Shown: positions 42,391 to 50,036 of the stretch, piece after piece | Numbering within the stretch: position 1 is the first letter of the stretch | Layout of the letters: the number at the start of each line of letters is the position of its first letter | Source: Hymenobacter terrenus | GTDB lineage: Bacteria; Bacteroidota; Bacteroidia; Cytophagales; Hymenobacteraceae | Assembly: GCF_000972495.1 (NCBI RefSeq) | Contig: NZ_LATM01000001.1 | Span: forward strand, 83,241 to 147,240 | Direction: 5' to 3' | Length of the DNA stretch: 64,000 nucleotides | The notes under the pieces: generated by a model | The model's database searches: none | What the model was told of the DNA's origin: nothing | The model's input: the letters and a program-made list of their open reading frames with translations, nothing else | Translations under genes and position numbers: made by a program

Positions 42391-43263
42391 TTATTCGCCG
42401 CCCATGGCCGGTTCTGGACTGGCAGTTGTCAGTGTAGCGCCGGCACTGGCTGCTACAATGAAGACTACAGCCAGCCATTGGCCGAGCGTTAGCCGCTCAT
42501 CCAACAGCAGCCAGCCGGATAGGGCCGCTGCCACCGGCTCCAGGCTCATCAGGATGCTGAATGTGCGCGTGGGCATAGCCTTGAGTGCTTGCATCTCAAG
42601 CGTGAAAGGCAATACGCTGGAAAACAGCGCCAGCCCCACGCCCAACAGCAGCAAGTGGGGCGTCAGCACCAGCAAGCTGCCGCTTGCCACGCCGAAAGGC
42701 AGCACGGGCACGGCCGCGAAGAGCATGCCCACCGTGACAGCCAGCGAGCCCGGTAGCACGGCCGCCGTGCGCCGACCAAGCACAATGTATACGGCCCAGC
42801 CCGCGCCCGCCGCCAATGCAAAGGTCAACCCCAGCAAGTCGATGCCGGAACTGCTCCACGGCGCTATCAGCGCAATCCCGGCCCCGGCCAGCACTACCCA
42901 CACCACATCGACCCAGCGGCGCGAGCCAGCCAAAGCCAGGCCCAGCGGACCCACAAACTCCACCGTGACGGCCAGGCCCAGTGGTATGCGGGCCAGAGCG
43001 CTGTAGAAGAGGAAATTCATGGCCCCCAGAGCCAGGCCGTAGGGCACGACAGCCCGCCATTGCGCCGGCCGCAGCTGCCCGAGCCGGGGCCGTACCACTG
43101 CCAGCAGCACCAGCGCCGACAAGCCAATGCGCATGCTGGTGGTACCAGCGGCCCCGAGCAGTGGAAACAAGCCCTTGGCAATGGCCGCCCCGCCCTGGAC
43201 GCTGACGATGGCGAGCAGCACGGCGGGCACCGCTGGGATGGAAAAACGCGAAGAATCTGGCAT
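42391..43263 (-). CDS. EamA/DMT-family transporter (RhtA-like)
   Basis: The 290-residue inner-membrane protein has about ten helices in two EamA repeats. It shows SVQGGAAIAKGLFPLLGAAG, VEFVGPLGLALAGSRRW and the second-repeat signature LEPVAAALSGWLLLDERLTL. The pattern is closest to RhtA (threonine/homoserine exporter) relatives; substrate not proven. I start at the ATG at 43263. Confidence 0.88.
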   Translation of the reverse strand: MPDSSRFSIPAVPAVLLAIVSVQGGAAIAKGLFPLLGAAGTTSMRIGLSALVLLAVVRPRLGQLRPAQWRAVVPYGLALGAMNFLFYSALARIPLGLAVTVEFVGPLGLALAGSRRWVDVVWVVLAGAGIALIAPWSSSGIDLLGLTFALAAGAGWAVYIVLGRRTAAVLPGSLAVTVGMLFAAVPVLPFGVASGSLLVLTPHLLLLGVGLALFSSVLPFTLEMQALKAMPTRTFSILMSLEPVAAALSGWLLLDERLTLGQWLAVVFIVAASAGATLTTASPEPAMGGE

Positions 43264-43332
43264 AGCGTGTAGAAGCAGGTATTTAGCGGCTAATAATAAC
43301 CACTTGTCACCAGATTGATTGGCGGGGGTATT

Positions 43333-43366
43333 CCACACTGGCGCAGCATAACTCGCGCCAGTGTGG
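43333..43366. terminator. 12-bp perfect hairpin after the NAGPA-like gene
   Basis: CCACACTGGCGC (43333-43344) pairs with GCGCCAGTGTGG (43355-43366) around a 10-nt loop, 3 bp past the stop of the minus-strand gene. There is no T-tract, so termination is likely but not certain. Confidence 0.65.
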
Positions 43367-43369
43367 GGG

Positions 43370-44107
43370 CTACTGCTCAGAAGCAGTCGATGGCTTCACA
43401 AAGACGAGCCAGTTCGACTGTCGAGCCGTTTCTGTGCGTCGATGGCCCAGCTTGACTATTTGACTTCCGACCTTATACCAGCCTTCGTCCCAACCGCCCA
43501 TGTCCAAGTATAAGGCATTTTTGGCGCCCAGTTCAATCAGGTCATCCCCGAACTGTTTCATCATGCTGTAATCTGAAAGGTCTTCAACCACCGCAAAACG
43601 ATGGTCCGCAAATTCAACCAGGGCTCGACGCTGGAAAACGCTGCCTCCGTTTGGTCGTTGGTTCTTGCCTTGATAAACCAGTAGCTCCTGTAAAAGCAAC
43701 GTTCCCTGCTGCCGACGGACATTCTCCACCTGAACGCTCGGCGGCGACTGCCCTTTGGGAATCCGGCTGATTGTATAATGTGTACCCACAATCGTTAATA
43801 CGCCATCCAGAAAACCCACGCTGGCCCTGGCTTGCAGCACGCGGCCATTGCACACCAGCAAGTCTAGGGGCTGGTCGGTTTCCAAGTCGGTGTAAGCTGC
43901 GGCCGCACTCAGCTGGTACTGGCTATCGGCCGCGTCCGGGCGACTAGTCACCACCTGAATGGTCAGATTTTGGGGATAAAATAACGAATACTGATGACCA
44001 TTTGCCGTTGTGCGGCCTTCCAGATGCACCTCTTGGGCTGAGTGGTGGCTACAGGCGAAAAGGCCCGTTAGCAAACAAATCAGGATGCTGTTTTTCAGGA
44101 TATTCAT
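43370..44107 (-). CDS. Lipoprotein, phosphodiester glycosidase (NAGPA)-like
   Basis: The 245-residue protein has a lipobox (LLTGLFAC, C19). The core resembles NAGPA/phosphodiester glycosidase domains: FQRRALVEFADHRFAVVEDL, then a helix DDLIELGAKNALYLDMGGWDEGWY in which LDMGG stands where the family has LDGGG. This family removes GlcNAc from phosphodiesters or trims envelope glycans. The assignment is moderate because the DGGG motif is altered. Confidence 0.6.
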   Translation of the reverse strand: MNILKNSILICLLTGLFACSHHSAQEVHLEGRTTANGHQYSLFYPQNLTIQVVTSRPDAADSQYQLSAAAAYTDLETDQPLDLLVCNGRVLQARASVGFLDGVLTIVGTHYTISRIPKGQSPPSVQVENVRRQQGTLLLQELLVYQGKNQRPNGGSVFQRRALVEFADHRFAVVEDLSDYSMMKQFGDDLIELGAKNALYLDMGGWDEGWYKVGSQIVKLGHRRTETARQSNWLVFVKPSTASEQ

Positions 44108-44277
44108 GTTGGAGAGGCAACATAGCGATTTCGGCCTCCCCAAACAGCCTCACCCCGAAAAATTGACTGACTACAAGCCCCCCGTGCCCCGTGCACATCT
44201 GCAAACAGCTGATGAGGCAACAGAAGCCGTTCCTGACCGTGCAAAAGCTGCTGCTGGAATTAAGAAGAGCCGCTTGC

Positions 44278-44634
44278 CTATTTGCCAAACAGTTGCTTGT
44301 GATGATTGACGCCCCAGGCGTGCAGCTCCAGCATCACCTTTTTCAGGGAATGAGAGTATTCCGTGGCCACGTATTCAATCAGCACTGGATAGTCGTCGTG
44401 CACGATGCGCTGCACCAGCTGGTGCGTTTCCAGGCCCTTCAGTTCCTTGGCCAGCACCTTGGGGTTGATGCTGGGAATGCTTCGCTCAATTTCCTTAAAC
44501 CGCCGGTTGCCGTGCATAATGGACGTTAGAATCAGAATCTTCCATTTGCCGCTCACCACCTCCAGCGCATCCCGAATCGGGAGCATCTGGGCCAGGCACG
44601 CCACCTGCTTGCTATCGCCTTCTGTTAATATCAT
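44278..44634 (-). CDS. HxlR family transcriptional regulator
   Basis: A 118-residue winged-helix regulator: CLAQMLPIRDALEVVSGKWK and ILTSIMHGNRRFKEIERSIP are family signatures, with SINPKVLAKELKGLE as the recognition helix and VLIEYVATEYSHSLKKVM closing. A cysteine at residue 12 (VACLAQ) occupies the usual redox-sensing position of HxlR/YodB regulators. It is divergent from a DoxX gene, and a short inverted repeat lies in the shared promoter. Confidence 0.9.
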   Translation of the reverse strand: MILTEGDSKQVACLAQMLPIRDALEVVSGKWKILILTSIMHGNRRFKEIERSIPSINPKVLAKELKGLETHQLVQRIVHDDYPVLIEYVATEYSHSLKKVMLELHAWGVNHHKQLFGK

Positions 44635-44647
44635 GCTGCTTACGTGT

Positions 44648-44659
44648 AGGTAACTACCT
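44648..44659. promoter_or_regulatory. Candidate HxlR operator
   Basis: AGGTA-AC-TACCT is a perfect short inverted repeat 14 bp upstream of the HxlR start and 60 bp before the divergent DoxX start. Position and symmetry fit an operator controlling both genes. Confidence 0.4.
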
Positions 44660-44719
44660 CTCCTTTCGCTGGCTAAAGTAGGGACCTTTGCCCGACCAAT
44701 CAGCAATCAGTTACCCTGC

Positions 44720-45130
44720 ATGATCAGCCCGCCCACTACCTCAAAACCCCTGCATGTCGCCTTGTGGATTGCCCAGGCGCTCCTGGCCCTACTCTACCTC
44801 GGCACGGGCATATTTAAGCTGATACCGCCCATTGCCACGCTCGCTGCCCTGTGGCCCTGGGCCGGCGAGCACCCCAGCTTGGTGCGCCTAACTGGTATCG
44901 TCGATTTCCTGGGCGGCGTCGGCATCGTGCTGCCCGCCCTCACCCGCATCAGGCCCGGCCTGACGGTGCTGGCGGCTGCGGGTCTGGCGGCGCTCCAGGT
45001 GGCCGCCATTGCCTTTCATCTGGCGCGGGGTGAGGCCGCCAACACGCCCTTCAACTTCGTGATGCTGGCCTTCGCCCTGTTCGTTTTCTGGGGCCGGCGT
45101 GGCAAGACGCCCATTGCACCACAGCGCTAG
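44720..45130 (+). CDS. DoxX family membrane protein
   Basis: A 136-residue four-helix protein: LWIAQALLALLYLGTGIFKL, LTGIVDFLGGVGIVLPALTR and FVMLAFALFVFWGRRG. The pattern LLALLYLGTGIFKL....LVRLTGIVDFLGGVGIVLP is typical of DoxX proteins of the DoxX-like/quinone-redox type. The divergent HxlR regulator probably controls it in response to electrophile or oxidant stress, as in other HxlR-DoxX pairs. Confidence 0.88.
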   Translation: MISPPTTSKPLHVALWIAQALLALLYLGTGIFKLIPPIATLAALWPWAGEHPSLVRLTGIVDFLGGVGIVLPALTRIRPGLTVLAAAGLAALQVAAIAFHLARGEAANTPFNFVMLAFALFVFWGRRGKTPIAPQR

Positions 45131-45283
45131 CGCACGGCCATAAGCTCCGATGAGCAAGCAAGAGCCACTGCTGAAGCTTGAAGAGTCGCGGAGCGGCGGC
45201 AGATTTCTATTGTTGGCAGTGCCTCCCTACATGCTACATCCTGCCCTTCCGAGGGTAGGGAGATAGTAAGTTAGAAGTATTAT

Positions 45284-46231
45284 TTAAAGTTGTGGAGTCC
45301 AGTATTTAGACTTGTGAAGTCCAATCAGAAAATCAAGGAGTAAAGCGGATACGTAACTGCTTCCCAGGCCCTCCTCGTGAAATGTTTCGGAGAACATTTC
45401 GGAATTGCCATTTTTATAAATGATTTGCAAATCGCTTTCTCGTATATCAAGAGTGTGATTGGGCTTTACTGCCTGTAGTAGGGGGACATTTAACTTTTTA
45501 ATCAAATCAATTAAATAGTTGTAGTCTAACTCATTAATTTCGGATGTGAAATTGCCTGTCTTCTTAACCTTGGTTATCCCATCAAAAGCAACCGACCTGT
45601 CTGAATTAATATGTATCTCGAAAACTGGGCAATCGCCGTAACACCCATGCGTTGAAAATCGAATTTGCTTTACTGTATTGGTTGAGGGATGAGCTTTATA
45701 AACCATAGGCCTGTCATTGACAATAAAAACGGTGTCACATGAAAGCTCAGTGCTCTGTGTCTTAGCAAGAGCCGCAGGTTTTTTCGCTACAAGTGTAAGG
45801 TAAGTTTTGTTGTTTGTTGAAATCATGCCAGGTACAACAATTAGATTATGAAACGATTTGTAGTAATTCGAGTTTGCAATACTTACTATTTTTGATGATT
45901 TCCCTTTCTTTGATAACTTCTCTTTATTAAGAATTACGAACAGGTTGTTGTCCTTATTTCCTACCCAATCTTGAATAGTGGCAAAGGCTAATAAATCAAT
46001 CCTACCGTCGTTGTCAAAGTCCCCGTTAATCCAGTATTTGGCTTCAGCTGCTTTGCCATTCAGGCTATCAGCACTAGCATCGAGCGTGTTTAAATCTAAT
46101 AAACTAAGCGACTTATATTTGAGCTCAGACTTTACATAAGCCTCGATAGTTGCTTTAGAGCGCAACGTATCAATTTGTGCGTTGGCTGTAAAATACATCA
46201 TTAAGCAAAACGTAATCAGACTGGCTCTCAT
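45284..46231 (-). CDS. Exported DUF6438 domain protein
   Basis: The 315-residue protein has a signal peptide (ASLITFCLMMYFTANAQ). The first half has an FG-GAP-like calcium-loop segment YWINGDFDNDGRIDLLAFAT; the second half is a DUF6438-type domain: IRFSTHGCYGDCPVFEIHIN, VKKTGNFTSEINELDYNYLI. The GCYGDCPVF cysteine pair is the family mark. The gene is AT-rich compared with its neighbours. Function is unknown. Confidence 0.72.
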   Translation of the reverse strand: MRASLITFCLMMYFTANAQIDTLRSKATIEAYVKSELKYKSLSLLDLNTLDASADSLNGKAAEAKYWINGDFDNDGRIDLLAFATIQDWVGNKDNNLFVILNKEKLSKKGKSSKIVSIANSNYYKSFHNLIVVPGMISTNNKTYLTLVAKKPAALAKTQSTELSCDTVFIVNDRPMVYKAHPSTNTVKQIRFSTHGCYGDCPVFEIHINSDRSVAFDGITKVKKTGNFTSEINELDYNYLIDLIKKLNVPLLQAVKPNHTLDIRESDLQIIYKNGNSEMFSETFHEEGLGSSYVSALLLDFLIGLHKSKYWTPQL

Positions 46232-46280
46232 TTGTAAAATGTTAAATTATGTTCTGAAACGGTTCTCCGGTCGCTGTCTC

Positions 46281-46356
46281 GTAGCGCGGACTCTGTAGTC
46301 CGCACCCCCGCGCTATTTCAGTCGTTCCGGGACGCGGGCTATAGAGCCCGCGCTAC
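46281..46356. repeat. GTAGCGCG palindromic repeat, full copy
   Basis: The element starts GTAGCGCGGACT and ends GCCCGCGCTAC, with two internal palindromic halves (GCGGACT..AGTCCGC and GCGGGCT..AGCCCGC). It is 76 nt long and shares ends, length and layout with 48314-48391, indicating a non-coding interspersed repeat. Confidence 0.75.
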
Positions 46357-46526
46357 TATACACCAATTTCAAAGCTGCTCTAATGAGCAGGCCTTGCGCC
46401 AATTTACGAGGTGCAGCCAAAACGAAACGAGCCTCGCTTGCCAGCACATCCTCATCAGCAATACCCCTCGTCAATTCAGGGGCCAGGAGCCGGTGCGTGG
46501 CGGCCGCCACGGTCGCAGCCATAAAC

Positions 46527-46559
46527 AAAACAGGGCACCCGGTGTGGGTGCCCTGTTTT
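46527..46559. terminator. 14-bp hairpin terminator of the astacin gene
   Basis: 46527-46540 and 46546-46559 pair exactly around a GGTGT loop with A/T tracts on both sides. It lies 85 bp past the stop of the minus-strand astacin gene. A near copy with the same loop sits at 47921-47949. Confidence 0.8.
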
Positions 46560-46644
46560 CTGGTGAAGGGTAGGCGCTGCAAACGCAGTCTGTAAGGAGT
46601 TCTCCTATACAGGGTGCACAGCGCCCGGTGACGAAGCCCAAATG

Positions 46645-47487
46645 CTAGTACATGGTGTCGATGCCGCTCTTATCGCCGGCAGAAAGACCGCTGCGCTGGA
46701 TGTTGAAGGTGGAGCCGTCTTTCTTGGTGATGGTGGGCTGGCCGTTCGAAGAGAACGAGAACGAGCCGTACATCATGATGGAGCCGAAGTCAAGGGCGCC
46801 AAAGTCGCTGCCGCTGAGGCCGTAAGAGGAATACTTAGCGAAGTTGTTTTCGTAGCCGGACTGGATATTCTGCGTCAGGATGTTCACGTAGGTGTCGCGG
46901 TCGTTGCGGGTTTGCTCGTGAAACAAGCCCAGCGCGTGGCCGATTTCGTGAATGGTGTTGCCGGTGGAGCAGCCCGAGGCCAGGTTGATGTACTGGCGGC
47001 CGCCCACCATGCCGATGTTCGACGAGCAGCCCGAGCCGACCCGGAAGGTCACATAGTTGGCCTGGGTGGTGCGCTTCACGAACTTGATGGCCGTGTTGGT
47101 CTGCCAGTGGGCAATGGCGTCGGTGACGCGCGCTTGGTTGGGCAGGGCCGCATCGACGGTGTAGTACACGGTGGCGGAGGGCCACTTGCCCGAGGTACGG
47201 CCGGCACTCTCGGTGCGGGGGCCGCCGTTGGTCACCTGCGCTTCGGTCAGCAGAATGTCACCTTCGTACACATTATCGCCGTTGATTTTGCGATACTCGA
47301 TGGCCTGGCCGCCTAACTCGCCGGCTTGACTTTGGCCCGTTTGGTTGGGGTAGGCCAGTTCCACCTTGGCATCCTGGCTGGCGGCGGCTTGCTGCGGCGC
47401 CGACTCCTTGTCTTTGCTGCAACCCGTCAATGATAATGTGCTAATGCCTGCCGACAGTAGAAAAAGGGAAATACGATGCTTGCTCAT
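46645..47487 (-). CDS. Astacin-type M12 metallopeptidase lipoprotein
   Basis: The 280-residue protein has a lipobox (LSLTGC, C23), a propeptide-like segment to about residue 98, then the astacin domain: WPSATVYYTVDAALPNQARV, zinc motif TIHEIGHALGLFHEQTRNDR (about residues 178-197) and Met-turn SIMMYGSFSF. It should be an extracytoplasmic endopeptidase. A perfect TAGATTTG -7 box precedes it. Confidence 0.93.
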   Translation of the reverse strand: MSKHRISLFLLSAGISTLSLTGCSKDKESAPQQAAASQDAKVELAYPNQTGQSQAGELGGQAIEYRKINGDNVYEGDILLTEAQVTNGGPRTESAGRTSGKWPSATVYYTVDAALPNQARVTDAIAHWQTNTAIKFVKRTTQANYVTFRVGSGCSSNIGMVGGRQYINLASGCSTGNTIHEIGHALGLFHEQTRNDRDTYVNILTQNIQSGYENNFAKYSSYGLSGSDFGALDFGSIMMYGSFSFSSNGQPTITKKDGSTFNIQRSGLSAGDKSGIDTMY

Positions 47488-47536
47488 GGGTAAATTGGAA
47501 GTTGATTGGTGGAACCTTAAAACGTGACGTCGAAAG

Positions 47537-47544
47537 CAAATCTA
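47537..47544 (-). promoter_or_regulatory. -7 box of the astacin gene
   Basis: The minus strand reads TAGATTTG, a perfect TAnnTTTG, 50 bp upstream of the ATG at 47487, in an AT-rich stretch typical of a promoter. Confidence 0.6.
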
Positions 47545-47920
47545 ATAATAATTTCTAAGTAAAGCTAGTAGTGTTTACAATAATTAAGGCATTTTTTTGT
47601 GAGAGTTCACATTTTTTGGCTTTATATATAGTGAAATTAATAACAATAGTAAAACGGCCTGGATACACCGAAAATCCGGCTTTTAGTCGGTCATTAATGG
47701 GCGAAGTACTTGGATGCGAACTATCTAATTGAAGGTGTCGCCGGGCCGGTGGCCAACTCATATTTCTGGGCTAAAACCGGCTTATTACCCGGCGCGCCGG
47801 GGCCAAACGGCAGCGGCGGCCGGTCCTGCCCAGCCCCGTGCGTGCGGCTAGAGTGCAAATCCAGAGAACCAGCCACCCCGCCCGCTGCGACGTAGCCGCC
47901 GTGGCAACAGGCGCCAAAAA

Positions 47921-47949
47921 AACAGGGCCCCCGGTGTGGAGGCCCTGTT
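47921..47949. terminator. Terminator-like hairpin without a gene
   Basis: AACAGGGCC (47921-47929) pairs with GGCCCTGTT (47941-47949). The core, loop (CCGGTGTGG) and A-rich flank nearly copy the astacin terminator at 46527-46559, yet no gene ends here, so it is probably a leftover of a lost or duplicated gene. Confidence 0.55.
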
Positions 47950-48038
47950 AAAGCTGCGCTATGCCGCCCGTATTATTCGCCGACTTCAGTCCGTGCCTTC
48001 GTTGCCATCCCCAAGCAGCTAAAGTTGCTCCCAAACGT

Positions 48039-48073
48039 TCGACTTGGTATTGCTTTTCCTCCTCCGTGGCTCG
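48039..48073 (-). pseudogene. icmF 3'-end scrap (remnant 3)
   Basis: Thirty-five bases match native icmF at about 54349-54384 with three mismatches and the same orientation; on the minus strand they encode ATEEEKQYQ as in IcmF. The surrounding sequence no longer matches. It marks the outer edge of the set of icmF 3' duplicates. Confidence 0.6.
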
Positions 48074-48313
48074 TTAGTATTAGTGGGGCCTTCATCCGCC
48101 CGCTCTCTGCCATCCCGAGGTTGGGAGGGTGGGGGCCGGAGGAGGCGGATTGACGGGGGAGCGTGCGTCAACGAGCGACTGGCCTATCTTGTCAATACAA
48201 AACGTACCTGCTCCCGCTTCACAAAGTAGCCCGTAGCCGCGGAGGCTACCAAGTCGCCGATGGGGTTCAAACAAACTAAATAGCTCCTAGAGCGGATTCG
48301 GGGTGGGTGTACC

Positions 48314-48391
48314 GTAGCGCGAACTGTGTAGTTCGCGTGCCCGAACGACTGCCGAACGGCGCGGGGACGCGAACTACAAAGTTCGCGCTAC
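48314..48391. repeat. GTAGCGCG palindromic repeat, full copy
   Basis: This 78-nt element begins GTAGCGCGAACT and ends AGTTCGCGCTAC; the two ends are perfect reverse complements and each half contains its own short palindrome (CGCGAACT with AGTTCGCG). It shares layout with 46281-46356. Confidence 0.8.
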
Positions 48392-48475
48392 TGCTTGCTG
48401 TAGACTGCTGTCGAAACCGTGCTGAATGCGTCGTAACTACCGTCCACACAGCTTAGCTAAGAGTGGCCCCCAAAT

Positions 48476-49465
48476 TTACACCACGCGCCGCACCACCACC
48501 GTGGCTGCGCCGCTCGCCGTCCCCTCAAACTGCGCCATCAGGTAGCGCGCCGTGGCTGGGCCGATATCCGCCCGCGTCACCGTCGTAATGGCTCCGGCGG
48601 GGCAGGAGTGGGGCGTAGTGGCGGCCTCGTCTTTCTGGGCCATCCAGAGGAGTAGGGGGGCGGCCGAGCGGTTTTCCACGGTCAGGGTGTAGGCCGGGCC
48701 GTAGTTGGTGTTGGCCAGGCGCTGGGGCTGGCCGGTGCCCGCCGCCGTGAAGGGCAGCGTCCGCACGATGCGCGTCGCGCTCTTCGCCCGCCGGCTGCTG
48801 GCCGCTACTTTCTGGCGCTTGTTGGCCTGGGCGAAGGCCTCGTACAGTTCTTTCCACTGGAAGTTGGGGTCCGTATCGGTCCGCTGGCCTTTGAGCAGGA
48901 TTTCCATCAGCCGCAAGGCGGCCCGCAGCTGGCGCAGCAGCTCGGGCAGGGCCAGGGTGGCCAGGCGCGGGGCGGCTTTGGCGCCCATCTGGGCCTCCTC
49001 GGCCGCGTCGAACAGGTCGGCGGCATCGGCCGGCGCCTGAATCACGGCATCGGTGAGGCGGTAGTCCTGGCGCACCTGGGCGGGCAGGGCCTGCACGGCC
49101 GCCACCAGGGCCCGCACGTGGTTCACGTCCTCGGCGGCCTCCCCGAAGCGCACGTCGGTGTAGGAGAGCATAAACGTCTGCTTCAGCCCCAACTACTTCG
49201 TGGCCAGCGCATAGCCCACCGCCCGGGCCGACAGGGTTTCGGTGGCGCGGGCCATCACCTCGCGGGCGTCGTCCTTGGCCGTAGTGCCGGCGAGGTTCGT
49301 GTTGTCCTGGGCCTCTTGCCGGGCCTCAATGGCCGTCACCAGCTCCTCCCGCTCGGTGTTGGCGGCTTGCAGGGGCGGGAAATCAGCCAGCTCCTTGGGG
49401 TACTTGGCCACGGCCAGGCCCACGCGCTGGCCACTGTTGAGAACGGAGGTGTCTTGCGTATCCAT
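48476..49465 (-). pseudogene. Hypothetical gene of ~330 codons split by an in-frame TAG
   Basis: A 90-codon frame (MDTQDTSVLNSGQRVGLAVA...GYALATK) ends at TAG 49193-49195, and the same frame continues directly with LGLKQTFMLSYTDVRFGEAA for another 238 codons to 48476. Both halves have equal, strongly GC-biased codon use and no gap, so they were one protein. The N-terminal half is helical and Ala/Glu-rich; the C-terminal end is beta-rich (YTLTVENRSAAPLLLWMAQ). No family recognised. The second half could restart at the TTG right after the stop, giving two proteins. Confidence 0.65.
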
Positions 49466-49614
49466 AAGGCGTTATGCGTTAGCTAGAAATGAATGCGCTA
49501 AATGTAGGCGGTAGCTGCCACAGTAGCGCTTAGCCGCTCACCGAGGCGGCCCGCTGCTCCCTCTAAAACCTCATTCCCAGCTTCCCAGGCCCTATTTATC
49601 CTGAAAAATAATAG

Positions 49615-49824
49615 AGGTATGAGCCCGTGTTCCGTAGGTAGGCGCCAAAGTGCCATCGGTAGTGGCCCGTGTGTTCCAGGTAGGGCGCCAAGTGTCGTAG
49701 GTATGGGCTAAAGTGCCATCGGTATACCGCAAAGTGCTTTAGGTATGCCCACAAGTGCCATAGGTAGGCGCAAAAGTCTTTTAGGTAGTGGCAAAAGTGC
49801 TCTACCTAAGCGCCAAAGTGCCCC
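49615..49824. repeat. Ten tandem 21-bp units, no indels
   Basis: Ten consecutive units of exactly 21 nt share AGGTA at the start and AAGTG near the middle but differ elsewhere. On the minus strand units 9 to 1 stay open and encode heptads of the form x-H-F/L-x-x-Y-L/R with Tyr kept in all nine; unit 10 has TAG in place of that Tyr codon. No ATG starts the frame. It could be a decaying repeat-protein gene or a non-coding array. The rest of 49466-50036 shows no gene. Confidence 0.75.
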
Positions 49825-50036
49825 AGCAGCAGCTTAGAGTGGCTGTTGGGTCTTCGAGAGTGTTGTGCGAGCACTCCAAAGTGCTCTATGAGAAAAGAAT
49901 TTGAAGAAGATTGGGGAGGCTTTGGCAGCATCGAGACGCAGGTGTTATGTCTCGCCTAGCCGTAGCGCTGGCTGCTTTCCTCGGCAGAGCAGAGTTATTC
50001 AAGAATCACGAACCCGTGAACGCACGCCAGTCCAGA

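Larger units (their letters stand above)
47545..48475. other. Gene-free start of the accessory island
   Basis: About 0.9 kb with no supported gene. It contains a hairpin (47921-47949), a 35-nt scrap of icmF 3' coding sequence (48039-48073) and a GTAGCGCG repeat (48314-48391), and looks like decayed insertion debris. Confidence 0.6.

Noticed and set aside
48092..48274. Short frames in the island edge
   Set aside because: Pro/Arg/Gly-rich translations without protein character in DNA that holds repeats and scraps.
49615..49824. Possible CRISPR array
   Set aside because: Units are contiguous 21-mers without separate repeats and spacers, they diverge throughout, and no cas gene is near.
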